NCBI GenBank assembly: GCA_028292435.1
Contig: JAQGMI010000048.1
Span: 1-64,000 of the forward strand
Length of the DNA stretch: 64,000 bases
DNA from: Betaproteobacteria bacterium
Lineage (GTDB): Bacteria; Pseudomonadota; Gammaproteobacteria; Burkholderiales; SG8-41
Reading direction: 5' to 3'
The first letter of the stretch is position 1, and the number at the start of each line of letters is the position of its first letter. Both the position numbers and the translations under genes were made by a program. Below are positions 36,417 through 44,908 of this stretch, piece by piece. The notes under the pieces were generated by a model. The model had not been told where the DNA came from and did not search any database. It worked only from the letters and a program-made list of their open reading frames with translations.

Positions 36417-37352
36417 ATGAAATATAAGGACTATTACGCGATCTTAGGCGTCGAGCGCGGTGCGGACGCCGATGAAATCAAGAAGGCGTATCGCAAGCTC
36501 GCGCAGAAATATCATCCCGACGTATCGAAGGATCCCAAAGGCGAAGAGAAGTTCAAGGAAGTCGCCGAGGCGTACGATACCTTGAAGAATCCGGAAAAGC
36601 GCGCGGCGTACGACCAGCTTGGAACGTATGCGCCGGGCCAGGACTTTCAGCCGCCGCCCGACTGGGGCGGTCAATTCGGCGATGGTCAGTTCTCGTTCGA
36701 TGAGGCCGACCTCGCCGATCTCTTCGCCGGCCTTGCCGGGCGGCAGGGCGGCCGGCGCGGCGCGCAGATGCGCATGCGCGGCGAAGATTACGAAGTGACG
36801 GCGCACGTCTCGCTCGAAGATGCGTATCGCGGCACTGAAGTCGAATTGAATCTCACGGTGCCGGAGCACGACGAGAAAGGCCTGGTGCACCGTGTGCCGA
36901 AAACATTCAAAGTGCGCATTCCGAAGGGCGCCGCCGACGGTCAGCGGCTGCGGCTCGCAGGGCGCGGCGGCAAAGGTTTCAACGGCGGCCCCAATGGCGA
37001 CCTGTATCTGAATATCGCGCTGCATCCGCATTCTTTGTTTCGCGTCAGCGGTCACGATTTGTATCTCGACCTGCCGCTTACGCCGTGGGAAGCCGTATTG
37101 GGCGCGACGGTTGAAGTGCCGACACTCGGGGGCACGGTCCGGCTCAAAGTTCCGCCGAACACGCACGCCGGCCAGCAGCTGCGCCTGACCGGGCGCGGTC
37201 TGCCGAAGCCCGGCGGCAAGCAAGGCGATTTGTTTGCGATTGCCCAGATTGCAGTACCAACCGCAGCGAGCGAACGCGAGCGCGATTTGTTTCGCCAGCT
37301 CGCGCAAGATTCGACGTTCAATCCACGCGGTCATTTCAATGTGGAGGTTTGA
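36417..37352 (+). CDS. cbpA: CbpA, DnaJ-type co-chaperone
   Basis: A 311-residue DnaJ homologue without zinc finger. Residues 1-70 are a J domain ([30 protein letters not shown]) with HPD. A Gly/Phe- and Asp-rich linker containing [13 protein letters not shown] follows, then the two-lobed C-terminal substrate-binding part ([53 protein letters not shown]). CbpA assists DnaK under stress and associates with DNA in E. coli. The following gene, two bases later, encodes its modulator CbpM. A palindrome shared with the stress/pigment genes lies upstream. Confidence 0.93.
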   Translation: MKYKDYYAILGVERGADADEIKKAYRKLAQKYHPDVSKDPKGEEKFKEVAEAYDTLKNPEKRAAYDQLGTYAPGQDFQPPPDWGGQFGDGQFSFDEADLADLFAGLAGRQGGRRGAQMRMRGEDYEVTAHVSLEDAYRGTEVELNLTVPEHDEKGLVHRVPKTFKVRIPKGAADGQRLRLAGRGGKGFNGGPNGDLYLNIALHPHSLFRVSGHDLYLDLPLTPWEAVLGATVEVPTLGGTVRLKVPPNTHAGQQLRLTGRGLPKPGGKQGDLFAIAQIAVPTAASERERDLFRQLAQDSTFNPRGHFNVEV

Positions 37353-37354
37353 TC

Positions 37355-37678
37355 GTGAAAGCAGAACATACCGAAGCGGTGTGGCTGACTGAAGACACCG
37401 AATTTACGCTTGCCCAACTTGCCGAACTCGCCGGCACCTCTGAGACTGAGGTTCGCGAGCTTGTCGAATACGGCGCGCTGGCGCCGGTCGATCCCGATGC
37501 GCCGGCATGGATATTCAATGGACGATGCTTGCTGACCGTGCGTACCGCCTGCCGGCTGAGAGTGAGTTTCGATCTCGAACCACATGGCGTCGCGCTGATC
37601 GTCTCGCTGCTCGAGCGCATTCAGGGGCTCGAATCGCAGATCGGCAGTCTGCGTGCGCAACTGCCGCAGCGCCGATAG
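37355..37678 (+). CDS. cbpM: CbpM, chaperone modulatory protein
   Basis: A 107-residue MerR-like small protein. FTLAQLAELAGTSETEVRELVEYGAL is the helix-turn-helix-like segment, and the C-terminal helix is VALIVSLLERIQGLESQIGSLRAQL. CbpM binds the CbpA J domain and inhibits its stimulation of DnaK. The start is GTG at 37355, seven bases after GGAGG; the TTG at 37349 is too close to the ribosome site. The adjacency to cbpA is the usual order. Confidence 0.88.
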   Translation: MKAEHTEAVWLTEDTEFTLAQLAELAGTSETEVRELVEYGALAPVDPDAPAWIFNGRCLLTVRTACRLRVSFDLEPHGVALIVSLLERIQGLESQIGSLRAQLPQRR

Positions 37679-37721
37679 CGGCGCCCGCAGGCAGCAGTTG
37701 TTTTTTTGAATGCTCCGCATC

Positions 37722-37739
37722 TATGTGCGGTGGCGCACA
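37722..37739. promoter_or_regulatory. Palindrome copy 2 before the halogenase gene
   Basis: TATGTGCG-GTGG-CGCACA, 47 bases before the halogenase ATG. It matches the shared motif in both half-sites and is placed to regulate the + strand pigment unit. Confidence 0.6.
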
Positions 37740-37753
37740 CGATTTTTGCGAGC

Positions 37754-37780
37754 CCCCCTGTAAACTGATCGCACAGGGGG
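37754..37780 (+). promoter_or_regulatory. Hairpin covering the halogenase ribosome-binding site
   Basis: CCCCCTGT (37754-37761) pairs perfectly with ACAGGGGG (37773-37780) around an 11-base loop. The 3' arm AGGGGG (37775-37780) is the Shine-Dalgarno sequence for ATG 37787. Folding would hide it, so translation of the first pigment gene may depend on melting or on another RNA or protein. Confidence 0.65.
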
Positions 37781-37786
37781 TAGCTT

Positions 37787-39115
37787 ATGCGGGACTCCGC
37801 TCACGCGGTGCAACAAACGGTGTCTCGAAGTGATGTGCTCGTCATTGGCGGCGGCCCTGGCGGCGCGACTATCGCAGCGTTGCTGGCCGAGCGCGGACGC
37901 GATGTCGTTTTGATCGAAAAAGCCCGTCACCCTCGATTTCATATCGGCGAATCGCTGTTGCCGCTCAACATGCCGCTGTTCGAGCGGCTTGGCGTAGGCG
38001 AGGAGATCAAAACGATCGGCATGCCCAAATACGGCGCCGAATTCGTTTCGCCGTGGCACCCGGCTGCGGTCACCTTCGATTTCGCCAACGCAGTCGATAA
38101 GGCCTTTCCGTACGCCTATCAGGTCCGCCGCTCGGAGTTCGACCATATTCTGTTTCGAAATGCGGTGGTCAAAGGTGCTGTGGCGGTCGAAGGCTGCCGC
38201 GCGTCGAAAGTGGCGTTCAATGCTGGCGGTGCCGAGGTCGCGATACGCCACGATGATGGCCGCGAAGAAAACTGGCAGACGAAGTTCGTCGTCGACGCGT
38301 CGGGTCGCGACACCTTGCTCGCCAGCCAATTCGGCATGAAGCGGCGCAACCCTGTTCACAACAGTGCGGCAATTTTCGGCCATTTTTCGGGTGCTAAGCG
38401 CCATACCGGCAAGGCCGAGGGCAATATCAGCCTGTTCTGGTTCGATCACGGCTGGTTCTGGTTTATTCCGCTGCACGACGGCGTGACCAGCATCGGCGCC
38501 GTCTGCTGGCCCTACTATATGAAGTCGCGCAAGACCGATCCGGAAACGTTTTTCCTCGAGACGATCGCGCTTTGCCCCGCGCTGGCGGAACGCCTCAGCG
38601 ATGCGAAATTGTGCTCTCCGGTGACGGCCACCGGAAATTACTCATATAAGGTGAAGCGCGCAACGGGCCGCAATTACCTGCTGTTGGGCGACGCGTTCAC
38701 TTTCATCGACCCTGTATTCTCAACGGGCGTCCTGTTCGCGATGCAAAGCGCATTCGCCGGCGCAGAGACGGTGACGGCGTGTCTCGACAATCCAAAGCAG
38801 GCCAATAGCGCCCTGCGCGCATTCGACCGCTCCATGCATCACGGGCCCAAAGTATTCTCATGGTTCATCTATCGCGTCACGACGCCGACATTGCGTGACC
38901 TGTTCATGGGCCCCGGCAATGCGAAAATACAAGAAGCCGTGCTCTCAGTGCTGGCCGGCGATATATTTCGAAAAACGCCGCTGGCCTTGCGGTTGTTCGC
39001 ATTCAAACTTGTCTATTACGCAAGAAACCTACTCAATCCAAGCAGAACGCTGAGCGCATGGAAAAAACGCAGACGAATGATGCACGAGTCGCCGGCCGTA
39101 TCGACGCCGGTTTAG
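37787..39115 (+). CDS. FAD-dependent halogenase-like protein of the pigment cluster
   Basis: A 442-residue flavoprotein of the tryptophan-halogenase superfamily. VLVIGGGPGGATIAALLAERG (residues 16-36) is the FAD-binding motif. GWFWFIPLHDG near 223 has the WxWxIP motif associated with flavin-dependent halogenases and their close relatives. YLLLGDAFTFIDPVFSTGV is the second FAD segment. In xanthomonadin and other aryl polyene clusters such proteins halogenate or otherwise modify the aryl head; chlorinating or brominating activity cannot be proven here. It opens the + unit. A palindrome and an SD-covering hairpin precede it. Its 3' end overlaps the next gene by 58 bases. Confidence 0.8.
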   Translation: MRDSAHAVQQTVSRSDVLVIGGGPGGATIAALLAERGRDVVLIEKARHPRFHIGESLLPLNMPLFERLGVGEEIKTIGMPKYGAEFVSPWHPAAVTFDFANAVDKAFPYAYQVRRSEFDHILFRNAVVKGAVAVEGCRASKVAFNAGGAEVAIRHDDGREENWQTKFVVDASGRDTLLASQFGMKRRNPVHNSAAIFGHFSGAKRHTGKAEGNISLFWFDHGWFWFIPLHDGVTSIGAVCWPYYMKSRKTDPETFFLETIALCPALAERLSDAKLCSPVTATGNYSYKVKRATGRNYLLLGDAFTFIDPVFSTGVLFAMQSAFAGAETVTACLDNPKQANSALRAFDRSMHHGPKVFSWFIYRVTTPTLRDLFMGPGNAKIQEAVLSVLAGDIFRKTPLALRLFAFKLVYYARNLLNPSRTLSAWKKRRRMMHESPAVSTPV

Positions 39116-40134
39116 ACCGGCTCGCGGCGGAAGGCTCGTCGTTTTCGCTCAGCTATCTGACGCCTGCCGAATTTGCCGTGCATCAGGCCCGTTGCCATGG
39201 CACGTTACTGGGGGCAATCGCCTTCGGCGCGCAGGCGCCGCAGGAAATGCCGGCAGCATGCCCATACGCATGGGTCGATATGCCGGTATTCGATAACGCC
39301 ACCTTGTTCGAGGTCTGGACGTCCGACCGTCCGGTCGTGCGGGAAAACTCCGCCGGCGTTGCGGCGGCGCGCAATGCGGACACGCTGTTTGGTTGCGTGC
39401 GCCTGAAACTCGACTGCAAGCTCGAGGCGGCGAGTTACCTCGCATACTCCCAGATTTTCGATTACATCGACCGCTGCGGATATCCCCACCTGTTGCGCGC
39501 GTGGAACTATATTCCGCGGATCAATGCGCTGGATGACGGCGTCGAGCGGTACGTGAGTTTCAACGTAGGCCGTCACGATGCCTTTGCAGCGAAAGGGCGC
39601 ATTATCGGCACGGACACGCCTGCCGCAAGCGCACTGGGCAGCCGCGGAGATTACCTGATCGTTTATTTTTTAGCGGCGAAACAAGCGGGCCACCTGGTCG
39701 AGAACCCGCGCCAGACCAGCGCGTTCAACTATCCGGTCCAGTACGGCCCGCGCAGCCCCACATTTGCGCGCGCCATGCTCGTCCAGTCCGGCGGCGAACA
39801 TCAGCTCTTGGTTTCCGGCACCTCCAGCATCGTCGGGCATGCAACGTTGCACGCGGGCGATGCGGCAGCGCAGACGCGGGAAACCGTCGCAAACGTACGC
39901 GCGGTGATTGCGAACGCGCGCCTCGCCGGAGCCAATTCCTCAAGCCGCACGCCGCGATTCATGCTCAAAGCTTATGTGCGGCACCCGGGGGACCTTGCGG
40001 CCATACGTGATTGCCTTACTGCGGATTTCGGTGCGACGGGCACGATTTTCTACCTGCAAGCCGACATCTGCCGCGCAGACTTGCTGATGGAAGTTGAAGG
40101 CGTCTGTCTGAACGAATCCGCGCAGTCGGCCTGA
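39058..40134 (+). CDS. xanB2: Chorismatase of the FkbO/Hyg5/XanB2 family
   Basis: A 358-residue protein. The C-terminal KAYVRHPGDLAAI... and LQADICRADLLMEVEG are the active-site segments of FkbO-type chorismatases, with the catalytic Arg and the terminal Glu. The N-terminal half (LFEVWTSDRPV, YSQIFDYIDRCGYPHLLRAWNYIPRIN) fits the RidA-like fold of the family. XanB2-type members split chorismate into pyruvate plus 3- or 4-hydroxybenzoate, and 3-hydroxybenzoate starts xanthomonadin synthesis. Which product is made here is not visible. ATG 39058 overlaps the halogenase end, suggesting coupling. Confidence 0.85.
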   Translation: MEKTQTNDARVAGRIDAGLDRLAAEGSSFSLSYLTPAEFAVHQARCHGTLLGAIAFGAQAPQEMPAACPYAWVDMPVFDNATLFEVWTSDRPVVRENSAGVAAARNADTLFGCVRLKLDCKLEAASYLAYSQIFDYIDRCGYPHLLRAWNYIPRINALDDGVERYVSFNVGRHDAFAAKGRIIGTDTPAASALGSRGDYLIVYFLAAKQAGHLVENPRQTSAFNYPVQYGPRSPTFARAMLVQSGGEHQLLVSGTSSIVGHATLHAGDAAAQTRETVANVRAVIANARLAGANSSSRTPRFMLKAYVRHPGDLAAIRDCLTADFGATGTIFYLQADICRADLLMEVEGVCLNESAQSA

Positions 40135-40151
40135 ACCGGGCCGACTTCATT

Positions 40152-40997
40152 ATGCGACCGGCTATGCCAGCATTGTTGAGCGCCACCAGCGCGCGACTCA
40201 ACCGCTTTTTCATATTTGTGAAATTTCCGTACGAGTGCCTGGTGCTGTACGGCGGATTGCTGCTGTTTACGGTCGCCTTTTCGGCGTGGAGCACGGTGGC
40301 AATGCTCATTTATCCGCTGGTGCCGCGCACTGTCCGTACGCGGTTCGGCCAAACCATGGCCATGCGGATGTTCGGCGGCTACATCGCGGTGCTCAAGGCA
40401 AGCGGCATCTTCAAGTTCGACCTGACAGCGCTCGACACCTTGCGCGGCGACGGCGCCATGATCATCGCGCCCAACCATCCTTCTCTGCTGGACGCGGTGA
40501 TGATCGGTTCGCGGTTGCCGCGGATTACCTGCATCATGAAAGCGGAAATCCAGGACAATTTCATTCTTGGCGGTGGCGCCAGGCTGGCCGGATATATCCG
40601 TGACACGCCGCCGCTCGCCATGATCCGGTCGGCAGTGGCCTCGTTGCGCGCCGGCAACCAGGTGCTGATGTTTCCGGAGGGCACGCGCACGCGACAGCAA
40701 AACCGTTACGATTTCAAAGGCGGCTACGCGCTGATCGCGAAAACGGCCGGCGTACCGGTGCAAACGGTCTTTATCGAAACCAATTCGTTGTTTCTCTCCA
40801 AAGGCTGGCCGCTCTTAAAGAAACCGGCATTTCCATTGATTTACCGCGTGCGTCTCGGCCATCGCTTCGAAGTAGGCAGCAAGGTCAAGGCCGCGGTCGC
40901 CGAGATGGAAAGCTATCACCACGGCGGACTTGCGAGTCCCACCGCCGTGCGCATGAGTCCGCATGCACCGGATCCAAGGCCGCAGCGTGATCGCTGA
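40152..40997 (+). CDS. 1-acylglycerol-3-phosphate-type acyltransferase
   Basis: A 281-residue membrane-associated acyltransferase of the PlsC superfamily. There is one N-terminal membrane segment (FIFVKFPYECLVLYGGLLLFTVAF). IIAPNHPSLLDAVM contains the NHxxxxD catalytic box at ~115, and VLMFPEGTRTRQQ is the second motif. In aryl polyene and xanthomonadin clusters such enzymes attach the polyene or acyl chain to a glycerol or sugar lipid. The C-terminal ~20 residues overlap the start of the glycosyltransferase. Confidence 0.87.
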   Translation: MRPAMPALLSATSARLNRFFIFVKFPYECLVLYGGLLLFTVAFSAWSTVAMLIYPLVPRTVRTRFGQTMAMRMFGGYIAVLKASGIFKFDLTALDTLRGDGAMIIAPNHPSLLDAVMIGSRLPRITCIMKAEIQDNFILGGGARLAGYIRDTPPLAMIRSAVASLRAGNQVLMFPEGTRTRQQNRYDFKGGYALIAKTAGVPVQTVFIETNSLFLSKGWPLLKKPAFPLIYRVRLGHRFEVGSKVKAAVAEMESYHHGGLASPTAVRMSPHAPDPRPQRDR

Positions 40998-41769
40998 CAC
41001 CCGTTCTCATCTCTTGCTGATACCAAGCTATAACACGGGTCCGAAACTGCTCGAGACAGTAGGCGACGCCAGACGCCACTGGCAACCGGTCTGGGTCGTC
41101 ATCGACGGCAGCACGGACGGCAGCGCCGAGGCGTTACAACAGCAGGTGGCTGGCGATCCCCACGTAAGGGTAATTGCGTTGCCCTGCAATCAAGGCAAGG
41201 GGGCGGCCGTCCTGCATGGCTTGCATGAGGCGGCCGCGGCCGGTTTTACCCATGTGCTGACCATGGACGCGGACGGCCAGCATCCGGCCGCGCTGATTGC
41301 GGACTTCATGGCGCTGTCGCGCGCGAACCCGGACGCGGTCGTTTTCGGCCAACCGGTATTCGACGCCAGTGCGCCTCTGGTCCGCGTGTACGGCCGCAAA
41401 CTTTCGAACGGACTCGCGAATTTGCAAACGCTCTGGCGCGGCATCGGCGATTCGCTGTTCGGATTTCGGGTTTATCCGATCGCCCCGCTGCGGGACATCA
41501 TGCAAGCCCAGCGCTGGATGCGCCACTTTGATTTCGAGCCGGAAGCCGCGGTAAGACTGTGCTGGCGCGGCGTGCGTCCGCTGCGCTTGAGTGCGCCGGT
41601 CAAATACTTCAGCCCCGCCGACGGCGGCGTTTCCCATTTCAATTATCTACGGGACAACACGCGGCTTGTCTGCATGAACGTGCGGCTGCTGCTGGAATTC
41701 ATGGTGCGGCTGCCCGTGCTGCTGGTCGCAACGGTCGGGCGCATACTGTTCAGATCATCGCCCCATTGA
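40963..41769 (+). CDS. Family 2 glycosyltransferase
   Basis: A 268-residue GT-A enzyme. LLLIPSYNTGPKLLETVGDA is the N-terminal strand. VIDGSTDGSAEAL and LTMDADGQHPAA hold the nucleotide-sugar-binding Asp and the metal-binding DxD equivalent. A C-terminal hydrophobic stretch (NVRLLLEFMVRLPVLLVATVGRI) may anchor it to the membrane. It would glycosylate the polyene or its lipid anchor. The longest start is ATG 40963, overlapping the acyltransferase by 35 bases; GTG 40987 is an alternative. Its 3' end overlaps convergent FabG by 20 bases, so the two pigment units meet here. Confidence 0.85.
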   Translation: MHRIQGRSVIADTRSHLLLIPSYNTGPKLLETVGDARRHWQPVWVVIDGSTDGSAEALQQQVAGDPHVRVIALPCNQGKGAAVLHGLHEAAAAGFTHVLTMDADGQHPAALIADFMALSRANPDAVVFGQPVFDASAPLVRVYGRKLSNGLANLQTLWRGIGDSLFGFRVYPIAPLRDIMQAQRWMRHFDFEPEAAVRLCWRGVRPLRLSAPVKYFSPADGGVSHFNYLRDNTRLVCMNVRLLLEFMVRLPVLLVATVGRILFRSSPH

Positions 41770-42469
41770 TGGAAATGATCTGCCCGGAGATGTAACCGGC
41801 TGCGTCGGAGACAAGATAAGCAGCGAGGCCGGCGACTTCTTCAGGTGTGCCGGCGCGCTTCATCGGTACCAGCTGATTAATCGTTTCTTTGGTGAACGCG
41901 GCATTGCTCATCGGTGAAACGATGATGCCCGGCGCGATTGCATTAACCGTGATGCCGCGGCTCGCCAGTTCGAGCGCTAGCGACTTGGTAGCACCGTGCA
42001 GACCCGCCTTCGCGGCCGCATAATTGGTTTGCCCGCGATTGCCCGCCACCGCCGCGACCGATGACATGTTCACAATGCGTCCCCAGCGCGTCGCCATCAT
42101 CGGCATCAGCAGCGGCTGCGTGACGTTGAAAAATCCGTTCAGCGACACGGCTATCACGCGCGACCATTGGTCGGCGCGCATGCCGGGCATCACGGCGTCA
42201 TCGTGGATGCCCGCGTTATTGACAACGATCTGGATGGCGCCGTCATCGAGCAACGGCTGCAATGTGGCGGCGGCGGCAGGGCCATCGGTCACATCGAAGG
42301 CGACGGTTTGCGCCGAACCACCGAGCGCTTTGATTTCTGCGCTGACCTTGCGCGCCTCGTCAATGTTGGCGTTCGCGTGCACATAAACATGGCAGCCATC
42401 GGCTGCAAGGCGGCGGCAAATGGCGGCGCCCAGAGTACCGCTGCCGCCCGTGACCAACGCTCGTTTCAT
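41750..42469 (-). CDS. 3-oxoacyl-ACP reductase, FabG-like, of the pigment cluster
   Basis: A 239-residue short-chain dehydrogenase. ALVTGGSGTLGAAICRRLAADG is the nucleotide-binding motif, and NNAGIHDD, NMSSVAAVAGNRGQTNYAAAKAGLHG contain the catalytic Asn, Ser, Tyr and Lys. It reduces the beta-keto group after each elongation cycle of the polyene. It is the last gene of the minus unit, 22 bases after the dehydratase, and convergent with the glycosyltransferase. Housekeeping fabG is presumably elsewhere. Confidence 0.9.
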   Translation of the reverse strand: MKRALVTGGSGTLGAAICRRLAADGCHVYVHANANIDEARKVSAEIKALGGSAQTVAFDVTDGPAAAATLQPLLDDGAIQIVVNNAGIHDDAVMPGMRADQWSRVIAVSLNGFFNVTQPLLMPMMATRWGRIVNMSSVAAVAGNRGQTNYAAAKAGLHGATKSLALELASRGITVNAIAPGIIVSPMSNAAFTKETINQLVPMKRAGTPEEVAGLAAYLVSDAAGYISGQIISINGAMI

Positions 42470-42491
42470 GGCGTATCTCCCGCTGACATCA

Positions 42492-42917
42492 TCATCCGGC
42501 GTCCAACACGACAGTCGCGCGCCCGCTCACCAGGTCGATTTCTCCCGCGCGCACGCTGAATTCGTAAATCACGCGGCCCTGATCTCCCATGAGTTGAGCG
42601 GCGTCGATGGAAAGATCGCCGTCGCAGAGATCGAGCCGGCTGTGCCGGCACACGACCTCGCGCAGCGCGACCAGATAACCGGCGCGGGGCCGGCCCCCGA
42701 CCATGCCGGAAAGCCCGCCGTGGAGCGCCATCGCCTGCGCCGCATACTCGATGCCGCACATGGCGGGCAGCCGTCCGTCGCAGCGCAGGGGATTGTCCGC
42801 ATCGCGATGCGTGCGGCTCACACAGCTGATTTTTGTGGCGTCCCAGTTCAAGACGCCGTCCAACAGGCACATCGCACCCGCATGCGGGATGAGCGCGGCA
42901 ATCTCGGCACGGGTCAT
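42492..42917 (-). CDS. 3-hydroxyacyl-ACP dehydratase (ApeP-like hotdog)
   Basis: A 141-residue hotdog-fold protein. MTRAEIAALIPHAGAMCLLDGVLNWD has the family opening with its catalytic-region His, and GIEYAAQAMALHGGL is the helix carrying the Glu. It matches the ApeP-type dehydratase that makes the conjugated double bonds. The ATG at 42917 is preferred over the longer frame. It overlaps the chain-length-factor stop by four bases (ATGA), so the two are translationally coupled. Confidence 0.83.
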   Translation of the reverse strand: MTRAEIAALIPHAGAMCLLDGVLNWDATKISCVSRTHRDADNPLRCDGRLPAMCGIEYAAQAMALHGGLSGMVGGRPRAGYLVALREVVCRHSRLDLCDGDLSIDAAQLMGDQGRVIYEFSVRAGEIDLVSGRATVVLDAG

Positions 42918-43714
42918 GACACCCGCCACGGCTTCACTTCGACCTGCAAATGTTGATCGCCATACGCAAGCAGGATGATTGTGGGCCCGGCGCACCCGAG
43001 CGCAGCAAGGAGCGGCAGGCTGCGCGCCGCCGGCACGCTGGCGCGAATACGTTCAAGTGCGGCATCCGGCATGCGGGTCGGACTCGCTGCTTCGGTCACA
43101 TAGCTCACATCGAATGTCGCCACTGCGCGATCGCTAGCCTGTGCAGCGAGCACGAGCGCCATGCCGAAACTACCCGGCAGCGCGCGCACTGCGTGCAGGG
43201 GTTCCGAATACGGCTGATCGTAGGTAATCAATGCAACCGGTTTGCCGTCCACGACGACTTGCGCCGCGGCATCGAGAAGGCCCGCGGCAAAACTCGCGTC
43301 GTGACAGCACAAACTCGTTGACGGCGCCCGTGATCGCGTCGCGATGCTCCAGTAACCGGCGGGCGCGTTGTGCACCGAGTTATGAAAGCGCGTTGGTGAA
43401 ATATCGCGCTCGGGGGAAGCAAGCGTAGTGCAAATGTGATTAAGGTTTTCGCCGTCTCCCGACGACGATGTGAACACCGTGGCCGTCGCCGCCGCATCGC
43501 GCCCTGCGTGCGCGAACGCCTCGCGTCCCGCCGCGAGCGCCAGCTTGACCGGCAGGCCGGTGCGGCGCCGCTCGGCCGCCGGCAGCAAATCGCTTGCGAT
43601 TACGACGGTGGGCGTCTCGATGTATGCGGCGTCCCCCGCGAGCAATGCGCGGCTTGCCTGCCAGCCGTTGAGACCCGGGCCGATGAGGCCGATGCCCTCG
43701 ACGAACACCCGCAT
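42914..43714 (-). CDS. Chain-length-factor-like ketosynthase (ApeC-like)
   Basis: A 266-residue ketosynthase-like protein, shorter than a full KS. It has VFTSSSGDGENLNHICTTLASPERDISPTRFHNSVHNAPAGYWSIAT, as in beta-ketoacyl synthase chain-length-factor proteins. The active-site Cys-containing and HGT-type motifs of a full KS are not recognisable. It should pair with the adjacent ketosynthase to set polyene length. ATG 43714 shares one base with the KS stop codon (TGATG); GTG 43717 is an alternative giving a four-base overlap. Confidence 0.82.
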   Translation of the reverse strand: MRVFVEGIGLIGPGLNGWQASRALLAGDAAYIETPTVVIASDLLPAAERRRTGLPVKLALAAGREAFAHAGRDAAATATVFTSSSGDGENLNHICTTLASPERDISPTRFHNSVHNAPAGYWSIATRSRAPSTSLCCHDASFAAGLLDAAAQVVVDGKPVALITYDQPYSEPLHAVRALPGSFGMALVLAAQASDRAVATFDVSYVTEAASPTRMPDAALERIRASVPAARSLPLLAALGCAGPTIILLAYGDQHLQVEVKPWRVS

Positions 43715-44907
43715 CACGTGTCCTTCCCGAGGACGAGACTGCAGTTACTGCCGCCGAAGCCGAACGAATTACTGAGCACCCGGCGGATGCGCGCTGGTTT
43801 GTTTGCGAGCAGATAATTGCTGCGCAGCTGCGGATCGAGCGAGCGCGTATGCAGCCCGCCGGGCAGCAAACCGTGTTCGATCGCAAGCAGGCTGATAATG
43901 GCCTCCGTAATGCCCGCGGCGCCGAGCAAATGCCCGGTCGCGCCTTTGGTGGAACTCACCGGTATCTCAGCGCCCAGCAGTCCATGCACCGCTTGGCCTT
44001 CGCTCAAATCGTTTGCCTTAGTCGCAGTGCCGTGCAGATTCACGTAATCGATGTCGGCCGGCGCGAGGCCCGCGCTGTCGAGCGCCTGCTGCATCGCGAG
44101 GCGGGCACCCAGTCCTTCGGGATGCGGGGTGGACATATGATAGGCATCGCAGCTTTCGCCGACCCCGAGCAAGCGCATGCCGCCGCGCGTACCTGTCGAC
44201 GGTATTTTTTCGAGCAGCGCGAAACCCGCGCCTTCACCGACCGAGATGCCGTCGCGCTCGACGTCGAACGGGCGGCACGGCGCGCGCGACGTCAGGCCCA
44301 GCGAGTGAAAACCGTAGAGCGTGGTTAGGCACAACGAATCGACGCCGCCAACCACTGCGGCATCGCACACGCCGGCCGCCATCATTCGCGCGGCATGGCC
44401 GAAAACCTTGGCTGAAGAAGAGCACGCCGACGACACGACGAACGCCGGCCCTTGCAAGCCCAGATAGCGTTGCACAAAATCCGCGAGGGAAAACGTATTG
44501 TGGGTTTCCGCGTAATTAAAATCCGCGGGCAAAGCGCCTGTCTGCGCATCGCGGCGGCGATAGGCGAGCTCGGTCTGCAGCATGCCTGAAGTGCTCGTGC
44601 CCATGAAAACGCCGATTCGCGCCGCGCCGTATTTGTCACGCGCGGCGGCCACGGCGCCGACGTAACCATCTGCCTCAAGACCCGCTTGCGCCAGGCGGTT
44701 GTTGCGGCAATCGTATGCGGCGAGATCCGAACGCACACGCACCGCATCGAGTCCGACGACTTCCCCGATCCAGGTATCCAGGGTGACAGTTTCGAATCCG
44801 CACGGCGTTAATCCGGTGCGGCCTGCGCGCAATGCGGTTGCCACTGCCGTGGTGCCGGCGCCGAGCGCGTTGACGACTGAAAAATGACTGATCGCGAGCG
44901 GTTGCAT
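43714..44907 (-). CDS. Beta-ketoacyl-ACP synthase (ApeO/FabF-like)
   Basis: A 397-residue KS with the complete Cys-His-His set: VVSSACSSSAKVFGHAARMM holds the active-site Cys, NLHGTATKANDLSEGQAVH the first His, and SSTKGATGHLLGAAGITEAII the second. It elongates the aryl-primed chain with malonyl-ACP. ATG 44907 (MQPLAISHFSVVNALG) is chosen because the longer open frame runs back through the deacetylase gene. It begins two bases after the deacetylase stop. Confidence 0.92.
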   Translation of the reverse strand: MQPLAISHFSVVNALGAGTTAVATALRAGRTGLTPCGFETVTLDTWIGEVVGLDAVRVRSDLAAYDCRNNRLAQAGLEADGYVGAVAAARDKYGAARIGVFMGTSTSGMLQTELAYRRRDAQTGALPADFNYAETHNTFSLADFVQRYLGLQGPAFVVSSACSSSAKVFGHAARMMAAGVCDAAVVGGVDSLCLTTLYGFHSLGLTSRAPCRPFDVERDGISVGEGAGFALLEKIPSTGTRGGMRLLGVGESCDAYHMSTPHPEGLGARLAMQQALDSAGLAPADIDYVNLHGTATKANDLSEGQAVHGLLGAEIPVSSTKGATGHLLGAAGITEAIISLLAIEHGLLPGGLHTRSLDPQLRSNYLLANKPARIRRVLSNSFGFGGSNCSLVLGKDT

Positions 44908-44908
44908 G

